From Variovorax sp. dw_308 (GTDB lineage Bacteria; Pseudomonadota; Gammaproteobacteria; Burkholderiales; Burkholderiaceae_C), in contig NZ_JAATOM010000009.1 of the NCBI RefSeq assembly GCF_019207085.1, forward strand, positions 124,001-188,000: DNA of 64,000 nucleotides, given 5' to 3'. Below are positions 1-8,753 of the stretch, piece by piece. The first letter of the stretch is position 1; every line of letters begins with the position of its first letter. Below the pieces are notes generated by a model that ran no database searches, was not told where the DNA came from, and saw nothing but the letters and a program-made list of their open reading frames with translations. The translations under genes and the position numbers were made by a program.

Positions 1-452
1 TGCAGCAGTTTGATGAGCGTCTCCCGCTCCCGCGCCGTGAGCTTGGCGCTCGCATCCAGCTCCAGCTGCGTCACGGTCTGTTCGGCCTCGCGCACCAGCT
101 TCTTGCCGGCGGCGGTCAGGTGCAGGCCCACGGCGCGGCCGTCGGTGGGATGGGGGCGGCGCTCGATGAGGCCGCGGCTGTCCATCGCGGCCACCAGGCT
201 CACCAGGTTGGGCGGCAGGATGTCGAGCGTGGCGCAGAGCTGGCGCGAGGTGGCGCCGGGGTTGTGCGCGAGCAATGACAGCACCGAGAAATCGACCTGC
301 TTGAGCCCGTACACGGCCATGCGCTCGGCGAACACGGAACTGATGACGCTCCACGCGCGGCGGGTGTTGTAGCCCACCAGCGATTCAAGGACGCGCGTGT
401 CGAGCGATGCGGATTCGGAGGAGGAAGAAGAGGGCGTGCGGGCAGTCGGCAT
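1..452 (-). CDS. MarR family transcriptional regulator (3' end cut by window edge)
   Basis: The reading frame starts at an ATG at 452 and runs off the left edge after about 150 codons. It has the MarR layout: an N-terminal helix with VLESLVGYNTRRAW, a winged-helix core (FSVLSLLAHNPGATSRQL, then DILPPNLVSLVAAMDSRGLI) and the wing motif ERRPHPTDGRAVGLHLT near residues 98-114. The first 15 residues are a serine-rich tail. It follows the acyl-CoA dehydrogenase by 45 bases on the same strand, so it is probably the distal gene of the catabolic operon that starts near 8648. MarR proteins often control hydroxycinnamate genes and release DNA on binding the aroyl-CoA intermediate; that role here is inference from position. 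The C-terminal dimerisation helix is mostly outside the window. Confidence 0.88.
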   Translation of the reverse strand, partial: MPTARTPSSSSSESASLDTRVLESLVGYNTRRAWSVISSVFAERMAVYGLKQVDFSVLSLLAHNPGATSRQLCATLDILPPNLVSLVAAMDSRGLIERRPHPTDGRAVGLHLTAAGKKLVREAEQTVTQLELDASAKLTARERETLIKLL

Positions 453-497
453 GGTGGCGCGAGCGTAACTTAAGGAGACCCTGGCGCTGTCGCAGCG

Positions 498-2231
498 TCA
501 CGTCGCGGGCTGCATCGTCACCGCTTCGCAGGCCCGCTTGACCATGCCGAGCCGCATGTCGAACTCCGGCAATGCGTGGCGGCGGAACGCCGCGGCCGGC
601 GCCGACCAGCGCGAAGCGTCTGGCTCGCCCGACGCGGCCACGTCGATGCGCGCCCAGGCCCATGCCATCAGCGTGAGCATCACCACGCGCAGGTAGTCGT
701 CGGCGACTTCATACGGCAACGCGGGGTCGGCGTGCGAGGCCATCGCCACCGTGGTCGTGAGGTAGCGCAGCTGCGCCAGTCGGCGCTGCGCGTCCGCGTC
801 GGTGTCGCGTGAAGCTTCCAGTTCGTCGCGCAGTTCGACGAGCAGCTTGCCCATGCCGGCACCGCCATCGGGCAGCACCTTGCGCACCAGCAGGTCGATG
901 GCCTGGATCTCGTTGGTGCCCTCGTAGATCATCGACACGCGCGCGTCGCGCACGATCTGCTCGATGCCCCATTCGCGCACGTAGCCGTGGCCGCCGAACA
1001 CCTGCAGGCATTCGCTCGCGCCCTGGAAGCCCTGCTGCGTGCAGGCCGCCTTCAGCACCGGCGTGATGAGCGAACACCAGCGCTGCGCACGCTCGCGCGA
1101 AACCTTGTCCGCATCGTGCCTCGCCACGTCGAGCATCAGGGCGGTGCGATAGGCCAGCACGCGCGCGCCATCGATCCAGCCGCGCTGCGTGTCGAGAATG
1201 CGGCGCATGGCGGGATGCTCGACGATCAGGTCGGCCGCATCGTTCGGACCGCGGCTGGCCGGCACTTGTGGCGCGCGCATCTGGCGTCGTTCGCGCGCAT
1301 AGGCATCGGCCTTCTGCCATGCCGCATCGAGCAGGCCGATGCCCTGCAGCGCGACCAGCAGGCGCGCCGAATTCATCATCACGAACATGGCCTGCAGCCC
1401 GCGGTTCGGCTCGCCGATGAGCCATCCCGTGGTGTCCTCGAAACGCATCTGGCAGGTGGGGCTGCCGTGCAGGCCCATCTTCTCCTCGATGCGTTCGCAG
1501 TGGACCGCGTTGCGCGCGCCGTCCGGCAGCAGCTTGGGCGCGAGCACCAGCGACAGGCCCTTGGGTCCTGCCGGCGCATCTGGCAGGCGGCAGAGCACCA
1601 GGTGCACGATGTTGTCGCTCAGGTCGTGCTCGCCGCCGGAGATGAAGATCTTGTTGCCGCTCACGCGGTAGGTGCCATCGGGCTGGGGCGTGGCGCGCGT
1701 GCGCACCTGGCCGAGGTCGCTGCCGGCATGGGCTTCCGTGAGGCACATGGTCGCGAGCCATGCGCCGCTGGCGAGCTTCGGGAGGTAGCGCTGCTTCAGG
1801 TCTTCGTCGCCGTGGTGCTTGAGGCATTCGTAGGCGCCGTGCAGCAGGCCGGGCGCCATGTTGAAGCCCTGGTTCGACGCGCTGAGCCATTCCGACACGA
1901 TGGCCGACAGCAGCGCGGGCAGGCCCTGCCCGCCGTCTTCCGGCGCGGCGGACAACGCGGGCCAGCCGGCTTGCCACAGCGCGCGATAGGCCTCGCGAAA
2001 GCCCGGCGGCGTCGTGACCTGGCCTTGCGCGAAGCGGCAGCCGACCTCGTCGCCGACACGGTTCAGCGGCGCGATCACTTCGCCGATGAAGCGGCCGGCC
2101 TCCTCGAGCAATTGCGCCTGCAGCGATGCATCGAACTCGGCAAAGGGCGCGAGGCCGCGGAGCCGGCTTGAAGCGCCGAGCACGGCATCGAGGATGAAGC
2201 GCTGGTCTTCGGGGCGAGGCTGATAGTCCAT
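498..2231 (-). CDS. acyl-CoA dehydrogenase, long (DmdC-like) form
   Basis: This 577-residue FAD flavoprotein would oxidise an acyl-CoA to the 2-enoyl-CoA. It is longer than classical acyl-CoA dehydrogenases (about 380-400 residues) and matches the roughly 590-residue branch that includes 3-methylmercaptopropionyl-CoA dehydrogenase, which carries an extra C-terminal helical domain. Visible motifs are CLTEAHAGSDLG in the FAD-binding middle domain, the KIFISGGEHDL strand, GGHGYVREWGIEQIVRDAR and YEGTNEIQAIDLLVRK, the usual location of the catalytic glutamate. It sits 9 bases after the tannase gene in the operon. In this context it may convert a dihydrocinnamoyl (phenylpropanoyl) CoA to the cinnamoyl-CoA that the crotonase would then hydrate. 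The substrate is inferred from neighbours only. Confidence 0.9.
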   Translation of the reverse strand: MDYQPRPEDQRFILDAVLGASSRLRGLAPFAEFDASLQAQLLEEAGRFIGEVIAPLNRVGDEVGCRFAQGQVTTPPGFREAYRALWQAGWPALSAAPEDGGQGLPALLSAIVSEWLSASNQGFNMAPGLLHGAYECLKHHGDEDLKQRYLPKLASGAWLATMCLTEAHAGSDLGQVRTRATPQPDGTYRVSGNKIFISGGEHDLSDNIVHLVLCRLPDAPAGPKGLSLVLAPKLLPDGARNAVHCERIEEKMGLHGSPTCQMRFEDTTGWLIGEPNRGLQAMFVMMNSARLLVALQGIGLLDAAWQKADAYARERRQMRAPQVPASRGPNDAADLIVEHPAMRRILDTQRGWIDGARVLAYRTALMLDVARHDADKVSRERAQRWCSLITPVLKAACTQQGFQGASECLQVFGGHGYVREWGIEQIVRDARVSMIYEGTNEIQAIDLLVRKVLPDGGAGMGKLLVELRDELEASRDTDADAQRRLAQLRYLTTTVAMASHADPALPYEVADDYLRVVMLTLMAWAWARIDVAASGEPDASRWSAPAAAFRRHALPEFDMRLGMVKRACEAVTMQPAT

Positions 2232-2240
2232 GTGAAAGCT

Positions 2241-4022
2241 TCAGGGTGCAGTGCAGGCGAAGCTGCCCGCACTTTCAACGTCGCCGCCCTGGTAGCGCGC
2301 GACTTGGGGGTAGGGGCACAGCGGCCGTGTGCGCCTGGCGGACCAATTGGCCGGCACCTCGGCGTTGACCACGCTGGCGCCGGGGCCACGCGCGGCAGCC
2401 GTGACCGAGGCCGGCGCCTGGCCTTGCTCGACCCAGGCCACCAGCGCCGACAGCATCTCGAACTGGTCGGTGGACGGGCCGCCTGCGCAGTGGTTCATTC
2501 CGGGCACGGGGAAGTAGCGCGCGAAGCTGGCCGCGTCGCCGCCGTTCGCGGCCTGCACGCGCTCGTACCAGGCGGCCGTGTCGTCCGAGGAGAACACCGG
2601 GTCGCTGGTGCCGTGGTAGACCATCATCTTGCCGCCGCGGTTGCGCAGCGCCGACAGGTTGGCTGCATCGGGCGGCGTCATGAAGGCCAGGGACGATGTG
2701 CGGTAGACAGGGTCGGTGGCTTCGATGCGCGGCAGGTCGCGGTCCATGTCGAAACCCAGCGTGAAGGCCATGCCGCCGGGACGGTCGACCATCGGCGGGG
2801 TCGCGAAGATGAACTGCACCGCGCCCGAGTCGCGCGTGCTCGGGCTGGCGAACTTCCATTCGCGCCAGTTGCTGCCGCCAATGCCGCTGTCGAATGGAAA
2901 GCTGGCATAGATCGGCTTGCCGGCACTGTTGCGTGCGCCTGCGAAGACATTCGACAGAGCCGTCTTCTGCGGCACGCTGAGGCAACTGCCGTCCCGCACG
3001 CCTTCCGCGCATGTCGGCACTGCCGTGTCGAGCTTGAACGTCGCCTGGCAAGCCTTGACATCGGACACGATGCCATCGGCCAGGCCGTCGAGCGCGTCGC
3101 ATTGCGCGAGCACCTTGTCGCTCACGAGCTTGAGTTCGGCGGGCGTGAAGGCGCTCTGCAGGTCGGGCTCGTCGTCCTCGGTCTTCCTGCTCGCCACCTT
3201 GGCATATTGCTGCGCCCCGTAGAGCTGGGCCACGGCCGCCTTCGGCAGGTTGAAACCCGGGTCGCCCACGAGGATGCCGTCGTACTGGTCCGCGGAACGC
3301 ACGGCCGCGACCATCGCGTGCCGGCCGCCATTGGAACAACCGCCGAAGTACGAGCGATCCGGACCGCGGCCGTAGGCGCGCGCGATCAGGCCCTTGGCCA
3401 TGGGCGTGAGTTGCGCGACCGCGTTGTAGCCGTAGTCGAGCCGTGCTTGCGGGTCGACACCGAAGCGCGGGCCCATCGATCCGGGATGCCCCGCATCCGA
3501 GCTGATCACCGCAAAGCCCATCTGCAACGCACTGGTGGTCGGCGCGCCGCCGCCGATGCCGCCGAGCGCGGGCACCACGACGCCGTCGAGGCCGCCATTG
3601 GCCTGGTAGAAGAAGCGTCCGTTCCATTCGACCGGCATGCGCAGTTCGAAGCCGATCGCGTAGGTGTTGTTGTCGACCGAACTGACCCGTTCGTTGACCT
3701 TGCCGCGCACCAGGCAGTGCGCCGGTGCGGGCTGGCTGCCGTTGCCGACCGGCACCGGTCCAGCCGCCACGGCCGTGGCCTGGAGGATGACGGTGCCGAT
3801 GGGCCCGGTGAGATTCGCCAGATCGCCGCAGGCCATGAGTTCGCCGGGGCGCGCGGCGCGCAGTTGCGGCGGCGGCGTGCCGGGTGCGATGCTCGCGCAG
3901 CCCACCAGCGTTGCCGCGGCCAATGCAAGGCCAGGGGCACCGTGCATCCTGCTCCAGCAGGCCGCCCTCTGCAAGCGGGGCGGCGCAGCAAGGCGCCGTG
4001 CGCGAAGGGGGAGCTTCCTCAT
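2241..4022 (-). CDS. tannase/feruloyl esterase family protein, exported
   Basis: The protein is about 593 residues and has the tannase/feruloyl esterase alpha/beta-hydrolase fold. The nucleophile motif is FGGCSNGGRHAMVA (G-C-S-N-G-G) near residue 225, and the C-terminal PVPGMNHCAGGPSTDQFEM supplies the catalytic histidine and the partner cysteine of the family disulphide. Such enzymes release hydroxycinnamic or gallic acids from plant esters outside the cytoplasm. A lipobox, LVGC, lies about 42 residues in from the ATG at 4022, suggesting a lipoprotein. The ATG at 4022 overlaps the previous gene's stop by ATGA and is used here. An inner ATG at 3947 would give a shorter signal peptide (LVGC at residue 17) and may be the true start, because the residues before it look like translated low-complexity spacer. 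Confidence 0.88.
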   Translation of the reverse strand: MRKLPLRARRLAAPPRLQRAACWSRMHGAPGLALAAATLVGCASIAPGTPPPQLRAARPGELMACGDLANLTGPIGTVILQATAVAAGPVPVGNGSQPAPAHCLVRGKVNERVSSVDNNTYAIGFELRMPVEWNGRFFYQANGGLDGVVVPALGGIGGGAPTTSALQMGFAVISSDAGHPGSMGPRFGVDPQARLDYGYNAVAQLTPMAKGLIARAYGRGPDRSYFGGCSNGGRHAMVAAVRSADQYDGILVGDPGFNLPKAAVAQLYGAQQYAKVASRKTEDDEPDLQSAFTPAELKLVSDKVLAQCDALDGLADGIVSDVKACQATFKLDTAVPTCAEGVRDGSCLSVPQKTALSNVFAGARNSAGKPIYASFPFDSGIGGSNWREWKFASPSTRDSGAVQFIFATPPMVDRPGGMAFTLGFDMDRDLPRIEATDPVYRTSSLAFMTPPDAANLSALRNRGGKMMVYHGTSDPVFSSDDTAAWYERVQAANGGDAASFARYFPVPGMNHCAGGPSTDQFEMLSALVAWVEQGQAPASVTAAARGPGASVVNAEVPANWSARRTRPLCPYPQVARYQGGDVESAGSFACTAP

Positions 4023-5008
4023 GATTCCGCAGTAAAGCCGATCTGCTTGACCAGCGGACCCCAGCGCTCGTATTCGGCCTTCTGGTCGGCCGCCATTTCC
4101 TGCGGCGTGCTGCCATGCGCCACCAGCCCGACCAATGCCAGCGCGTCGATCACCGACTTGTCGGCAAGGGCGGTGTTGATGGCGGCGCTGGCGCTGGCGA
4201 TGGTGGCCGCGGGCGTCCTGGCCGGTGCGTAGAAGCCGAACCATTCCTCCACCGTGCAATCCGGGTAGCCGAGCTCGGTGAAGGTGGGCACGTCCGGCAG
4301 GTACGGCGAGCGCTTCTTGCCCGAGGTGGCCAGCACGCGCACGCGGCCGGCCTTCATGTATTGCAGGTAGTCGCCGCTCGGGTTCATGGCGGCGGCGATC
4401 TGCCCCCCGACCAGGTCGGTGATGCTGGGCACGGTGCCGCGGTAGGGCACGTGCTTCAGTTCCACGCCGGAGCGCAGGCCGAGCAGGGCGCCCAGCAGGT
4501 GCGGCATGGAGCCGGCGCCCGGCGAGCCGTAGCTGGCCTGCGCGGGGTTGGCCTTGGCCCAGGCCAGGAAGTCCTTCAGCGTCTTCACGTCTTCCGGCAC
4601 GGCGGGTCCGATGGCCAGGCCGTGGAACATGATGGCGCCGATCGACACCGGCGCGACATCGTCCTGCTTGTAGCTGAGCTTCGGATAGATGTAGGGGTAG
4701 ACCGAGAGCGCGGACACCGGCGCCAGCGTCAGCACGGAGCCGTCCGGCGGCGAGGCCTTGAGCGACTCGACCGCGATGCGGCCGCCTGCACCAGGCTTGT
4801 TCTCGACGTAGCCCGCGCCCTTGCTGTAGGGCGTGCCGCCCAGCTTCTCGGCCACGCGGCGCGCCACGCTGTCGCCCGCGCTCCCGGCAGGGAAGCCGTA
4901 GTAGATCTTGACCTGGTCCAGCGCCTGCGCGAGGGCGGTCAACGGGCGGAGGGCTGCGAGCGCGGTGACGGCGCCGGCAGCAGAGAGGATGGTGCGACGA
5001 GTGCTCAT
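4019..5008 (-). CDS. Bug/TctC family tripartite tricarboxylate transporter binding protein
   Basis: This 329-residue periplasmic substrate-binding protein begins with a twin-arginine-like or Sec signal (MSTRRTILSAAG) ending near ALAQA. The Bug family pattern is clear: VKIYYGFPAGSAGDSVARRVAEKL at the N terminus, YVENKPGAGGRIAVESL, PYRGTVPSITDLVGGQIAAAMNP, and the closing YERWGPLVKQIGF. It binds a small organic acid and normally works with TctAB membrane proteins, but no tctA or tctB lies next to it. Solitary Bug genes inside catabolic operons are common in Burkholderiales. The ligand is probably an aromatic acid of the operon. The start has a GGAGAC ribosome-binding site, and the stop overlaps the tannase start by ATGA. 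Confidence 0.92.
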   Translation of the reverse strand: MSTRRTILSAAGAVTALAALRPLTALAQALDQVKIYYGFPAGSAGDSVARRVAEKLGGTPYSKGAGYVENKPGAGGRIAVESLKASPPDGSVLTLAPVSALSVYPYIYPKLSYKQDDVAPVSIGAIMFHGLAIGPAVPEDVKTLKDFLAWAKANPAQASYGSPGAGSMPHLLGALLGLRSGVELKHVPYRGTVPSITDLVGGQIAAAMNPSGDYLQYMKAGRVRVLATSGKKRSPYLPDVPTFTELGYPDCTVEEWFGFYAPARTPAATIASASAAINTALADKSVIDALALVGLVAHGSTPQEMAADQKAEYERWGPLVKQIGFTAES

Positions 5009-5034
5009 GTCATGTCTCCGGGGTTGTGGAAAGG

Positions 5035-5820
5035 TCAGCGCGGCGCCATGCGGAGCGCGCCATCGAGACGGATCACCTCGCCGTTGAGGTGGCCGTTGGT
5101 CACGACGTGGCAGGCCAGCTCCGCGAACTCGGAGGGCTTGCCCAGTCGTGGCGGGAACGGGATCGACGCGGCCAGCGACTGCTGCACCGGCTCCGGCAGT
5201 TCCATGAGCAGCGGCGTGGCGAACAGGCCGGGCGCGATGGTGCAGACACGGATGCCATGCTGCGCCAGGTCGCGTGCCATCGGCAAGGTCATGCCGACTA
5301 GGCCGCCCTTCGAGGCGCTGTAGGCCTGCTGGCCGACCTGCCCGTCGAAGGCCGCGACCGATGCGGTGAACAGCATCACGCCTTTCTCGCCACCCTCCAG
5401 CGCAGGCAGCTTCGCGCAGGCCGCGGCAAACAGGCGCGCCATGTTGTAGCCGCCGATCAGGTTGACGTTGACCACGCGCACGAAGTCTTCCAGCGGCGCG
5501 GGGTTGCCGTCCTTGCCGACGATGCGCTTGGCGCTGCCGATGCCGGCGACGTTCATGAGGATGCGCGCCGGGCCGTGCGCGGCGGCGGCGCGTTCGATGG
5601 CTGCGCTCACGCTCCCGGTGTCGGTGATGTCGCAGGCGCAGGCCACGGCGCGACCGTCGCCGAATTCTTCGTCGATGGCCTTCGCGACCTTCTCGGCCAG
5701 CTCCGCATTGCGGTCGAGCACCGCCACCCTGGCGCCCAGGCGCGCAAGCTCGCGCGCCGTCGCCTCGCCGAGCCCCGACGCGCCACCCGTGACGAGTGCG
5801 GCTTGTCCTTCGATCTTCAT
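5035..5820 (-). CDS. SDR family dehydrogenase, probable 3-hydroxyacyl-CoA dehydrogenase
   Basis: This is a classical short-chain dehydrogenase of 261 residues. It has the Rossmann motif TGGASGLG (residues 11-18), DITD, NVAGIGSAKR, a catalytic serine in FTASVAAF and the YSASK active site, followed by IAPGLFATPL. The insertion LPALEGGEKGVM between the NVNLIGGYN helix and the serine is typical of the HSD10/FabG-like type II 3-hydroxyacyl-CoA dehydrogenases. In the operon it would oxidise the 3-hydroxyacyl-CoA made by the crotonase to the 3-ketoacyl-CoA, using NAD+. It lies 21 bases after the CoA-ligase gene. Family is certain; the substrate is inferred. Confidence 0.9.
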   Translation of the reverse strand: MKIEGQAALVTGGASGLGEATARELARLGARVAVLDRNAELAEKVAKAIDEEFGDGRAVACACDITDTGSVSAAIERAAAAHGPARILMNVAGIGSAKRIVGKDGNPAPLEDFVRVVNVNLIGGYNMARLFAAACAKLPALEGGEKGVMLFTASVAAFDGQVGQQAYSASKGGLVGMTLPMARDLAQHGIRVCTIAPGLFATPLLMELPEPVQQSLAASIPFPPRLGKPSEFAELACHVVTNGHLNGEVIRLDGALRMAPR

Positions 5821-5841
5821 CTGTCTGTCTCCTTGGAATGT

Positions 5842-7725
5842 CTATCGGGGTTTGAGGATGGAGGCCAGCGTGTCCGCATGCAGCGCATCGACGAGTGCGG
5901 CCCGGTGCTTGAGCACGGAACGCTGGTTGATCGATCCCTTGTCGGTGACCTCGCCCTTGTCGATGGAAGGCGGCTCGTCGACGAGCCAGGCGCGTGCGAT
6001 GCGGTTGGCGCTGCCGGTGCTGCCCGCGGCCAGCGCGTCGAGCACCTGCTGCATCCGCGCGCGCAGCGGTGCGCTGTCGAGCACCTCGCGCAGCGGCGCA
6101 TCCGGCGGCAGCCCGGCCAGCTTGCGCACCGCCTGCGTCGGAAAGATCAATGCGCCGACTTCCTTCAGGTTGATGCCGGTCAGCACCACGTCCTGGATGT
6201 ACGGCGTGCCGGCCGCGATGATCCTCGCGCGCATCGGCCCCACGCTGACGAAGGTGCCGGTGGCGAGCTTGAAGTCTTCCGCGATGCGGCCGTCGAAGCG
6301 CAGGCCCTTGTGGATGTCGGCTTCGTCGATCCATTTGACGGCGTCGCCGGTGGAGAAGTAGCCCTCTTCATCGAAGGCCTCGGCCGTCGCTTCCGGCGCG
6401 CGCCAGTAGCCCGGCGTGATGTTCGGCCCCCGATAGCGCACCTCGGTCTTGCCGTCGATGTCGACCAGCTTGATCTCGATGCCGGCCGCCGGCAGCCCGA
6501 GGTCGCCCGATTGCACTGTCGGCCCGGTGATGTAGAGCGCGAACGGGCCCGACTCGGTCATGCCCAGCCCCGTGCCCATCACGATGCGCTCGCCGACTTC
6601 GGCCTCCTGCGAGCGGTGCAGGCTGTCCCACACCGGCTGCGACAGGGCGGCGCCGGCATAGAAGAACATCTTCACGCGCGACAGCAGGTTCTTGCGCAGC
6701 ACCGGGTCGGATTCCATCGCGTTGGCAATCGCCTCGAATCCGGTGGGCACGTTGAAGTACACCGTTGGAGCGATCTCGCGCAGGTTGCGCAGCGTCTCCG
6801 CCATCCCGCCCGGCGTGGGCTTGCCGTCGTCGATGTAGAGCGTGCCGCCGTTGTCCAGCACGATGCCGACGTTGTGGTTGCCGCCGAAGGTGTGGTTCCA
6901 CGGCAGCCAGTCGACCAGCACCGGCGGCTCCTCGCCCAGCACCGGCATCGACTGGCGCATCTGCTGCTGGTTGGCGCACCACATGCGTTGCGTGTTGATG
7001 ACGGCCTTGGGCAGCTTGGTCGAGCCCGAGGTGAACAGGAATTTGGTGATGGTGTCGGGGCCGGTCGCCGCCAGCGCGGCATCGACGGCGGACGTTGCGG
7101 GCGTGGCGGCGAGTTCGTCGAAGGAAGTGGTGGGGCGGTCCAGCGTGCCTTCGGCCAGCACGACTTCCACGTCCGCCGGCACGACCGCATCGATGGCGCG
7201 GCCGAAGCGCTTCGCGTCGGCGGCGAACACCAGTCCGGGCGTCAGCGTGTCCAGCACATGGCGCAGCTTGTCGAAGTCCTGGCTGACGATGGAGTAGGGC
7301 GGCGACACCGGGCAGTAGGGGACGCCCGCGTACAGGCAGCCGAGCGCAATCAGCGCGTGCTCGATGCTGTTCTCGCTGAGGATCGCGACGGGCCGTTCGG
7401 CGCTCAGGCCACGGTCGAGCACGGCCTGCGCGATGCTGCGCGCCTTGTGCAGCGCCTCGGCATAGCTCAGTCGAATCCAGTCGCCGGTGCTGCCGTCGGG
7501 CAGGCGTTCGCGGCGCGCGATGAAGGTGCGGTCCGGCGCCACCGTGGCCCAGTGCTTGAGGCGATCCGTCATGCGATCGACGTAGGGCGCGAGCGGCGTC
7601 TCCGCCTTCAGGTAGCGCACGCCGGGCGCGCCTTCGGTCAGCACGCCGCGGGTGATGCCAAAGGCCAGGGGGCGGTAGCGCGGCACGACGGGAGTGGGTT
7701 TTGTCTCGGTCATTGTGGTTGTCAT
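5842..7725 (-). CDS. fcs: feruloyl-CoA synthase type AMP-binding ligase
   Basis: A 627-residue adenylate-forming enzyme. It carries the P-loop-like TSGSTKLPKAVIN near residue 258, the WLPWNHTFGGNHN stretch, MGTGLGMTESGPFA, and the hinge region STGDAVKWIDEADIHKGL followed by FDGRIAEDFKLATGTFVSVG. The replacement of the usual R-x-K-x-I hinge by AEDFKL and the late SIDKGEVTDKGSINQR segment are typical of feruloyl-CoA synthases of Proteobacteria. It would activate ferulate, p-coumarate or caffeate with ATP and CoA in the cytoplasm. It is the second gene of the operon after the crotonase, and a 129-bp repeat (7748-7876) lies between the two. No vanillin dehydrogenase is present in the window, which matters for the choice of pathway. 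Confidence 0.87.
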   Translation of the reverse strand: MTTTMTETKPTPVVPRYRPLAFGITRGVLTEGAPGVRYLKAETPLAPYVDRMTDRLKHWATVAPDRTFIARRERLPDGSTGDWIRLSYAEALHKARSIAQAVLDRGLSAERPVAILSENSIEHALIALGCLYAGVPYCPVSPPYSIVSQDFDKLRHVLDTLTPGLVFAADAKRFGRAIDAVVPADVEVVLAEGTLDRPTTSFDELAATPATSAVDAALAATGPDTITKFLFTSGSTKLPKAVINTQRMWCANQQQMRQSMPVLGEEPPVLVDWLPWNHTFGGNHNVGIVLDNGGTLYIDDGKPTPGGMAETLRNLREIAPTVYFNVPTGFEAIANAMESDPVLRKNLLSRVKMFFYAGAALSQPVWDSLHRSQEAEVGERIVMGTGLGMTESGPFALYITGPTVQSGDLGLPAAGIEIKLVDIDGKTEVRYRGPNITPGYWRAPEATAEAFDEEGYFSTGDAVKWIDEADIHKGLRFDGRIAEDFKLATGTFVSVGPMRARIIAAGTPYIQDVVLTGINLKEVGALIFPTQAVRKLAGLPPDAPLREVLDSAPLRARMQQVLDALAAGSTGSANRIARAWLVDEPPSIDKGEVTDKGSINQRSVLKHRAALVDALHADTLASILKPR

Positions 7726-7747
7726 GCGCTACCAGTTGGAGGGAGTC

Positions 7748-7876
7748 AGAAGGTGTGAAGATTTCGTAGCGAGGGCGCCAGCCGGGAGCCCGGTTCGCGG
7801 AGCGGAACCGCACTCTCGTGCGGTGAGCACCGCAGGCCCGAGATCGGTGGCCGCAGTAGAAAGATTCACACCTTCT
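7748..7876. repeat. Dispersed repeat copy A with 12-bp terminal inverted repeats
   Basis: The element is bounded by AGAAGGTGTGAA (7748-7759) and its exact reverse complement TTCACACCTTCT (7865-7876). It is flanked by the 4-bp direct repeat AGTC (7744-7747 and 7877-7880). Inside are two small hairpins, GGTTC/GAACC near 7793-7810 and CGCAC/GTGCG near 7810-7823. The right end overlaps the stop codon of the crotonase gene. A second copy, inverted on the plus strand, lies at 59860-60039, with nearly identical outer 30-35 bases on both sides. It resembles a small non-autonomous mobile element or an mRNA 3'-end element. No protein is encoded. Confidence 0.8.
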
Positions 7877-8648
7877 AGTCTTTGCTGACTTTGGCGGCGC
7901 GTCCTTCGAGGAAGTCCGCCAGCCGCGTCTTCGCTTCCGGGGAGGCCTGCGCAATGCCCGCGATCAGCGATTCGGTGAAGAAGCCATGGTCGGCCGATTG
8001 CTCGGCGATGCGCGGCAGCGCGTGCATCAGCGCGTAGTTGGTGAGCGGCGCGTTCTGGGCCACGCGTTGCGCGAGTTCCAGCGCCTTGTCGAAGGCCGTG
8101 CCCTCCGGCACCAGGTACTGCGCGAAGCCGGCGCGCTCGCCGTCCTCGGCGTTGTAGACGCGGCCGGTCAGCATCATGTCGGTCATGCGCGCCGCGCCGA
8201 TCAGCTTGGGGATGCGCACCGAGCCGCCGCCGCCCACGAAGATGCCGCGCGAGCCTTCCGGCAGCGCGTAGAAGGTGCTGCTGTCCGCCACACGGATGTG
8301 ACATGCGCTCGCCAGTTCCAGCCCGCCGCCGACCACCGCGCCGTGCAGCGCCGCGATCACCGGCACCGGCCCGTACTGCACCCGCTCCAGCGCCGCGTGC
8401 CACATGCGTGAATGGCGCATGCCCTGGCCCGCGTCGCGTTCCTGCAGTTCGCTCAGGTCCAGCCCCGCGCAGAAGTGCGGGCCCTCGCCGTCGATCACGG
8501 CGGCGCGCACCGTGTCGGGCAGGTTGTCGAAGGCGTCGCGCAACGCGAGGATCAGTCCGTCCGACAGCGCGTTGCGCTTGGCGCCGCGGGTCAGGCGGAT
8601 GATGGCGATGGTGTCGCGAAGCTCGATGTGAAGATCGGGGTGGTTCAT
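7875..8648 (-). CDS. crotonase/enoyl-CoA hydratase family protein
   Basis: This 257-residue crotonase would hydrate the aryl-enoyl-CoA made by the ligase. Motifs include GAKRNALSDGLI, the first oxyanion-hole motif GPHFCAGLDLSEL, and the second, AALHGAVVGGGLELASACH, followed by ADSSTFYALPEGSRGIFVGGGGSVR. The glutamate in ALPEGSRGIF falls where one catalytic acid of hydratases sits. It is the first gene of the minus-strand operon, and its promoter should lie in 8649-8753. Either a simple hydratase or a feruloyl-CoA hydratase/lyase (Ech) would fit the fold. Co-occurrence with an SDR and an amidohydrolase, with no aldehyde dehydrogenase nearby, favours a simple hydratase. That preference is inference. 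Confidence 0.85.
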   Translation of the reverse strand: MNHPDLHIELRDTIAIIRLTRGAKRNALSDGLILALRDAFDNLPDTVRAAVIDGEGPHFCAGLDLSELQERDAGQGMRHSRMWHAALERVQYGPVPVIAALHGAVVGGGLELASACHIRVADSSTFYALPEGSRGIFVGGGGSVRIPKLIGAARMTDMMLTGRVYNAEDGERAGFAQYLVPEGTAFDKALELAQRVAQNAPLTNYALMHALPRIAEQSADHGFFTESLIAGIAQASPEAKTRLADFLEGRAAKVSKD

Positions 8649-8753
8649 GATTGCGTTCCGGTGTGGCTTCGATTATGGTTATGGTTAATAACCAATTCAA
8701 GGCCGCATGAGGCGGCTGAACTCGGTACTTACCCGAACCTGGAGACAAAGCCT
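8649..8753. promoter_or_regulatory. Divergent promoter region with candidate MarR-type operator
   Basis: The 105-base gap separates the crotonase (minus) from the amidohydrolase (plus). It holds an AT-rich core with the near-perfect palindrome GGTTA-A-TAACC (8683-8693), and a direct repeat of ATGGTTA at 8675-8681 and 8681-8687. A palindrome of this size between divergent genes of an operon that includes a MarR gene is a likely operator. The assignment rests on position and symmetry only. Confidence 0.5.

Noticed and set aside
2232..4232. Long plus-strand frame of about 666 codons opposite the tannase gene
   Set aside because: It mirrors the real gene in a high-GC frame, is arginine/histidine/alanine-rich and shows no family motifs.
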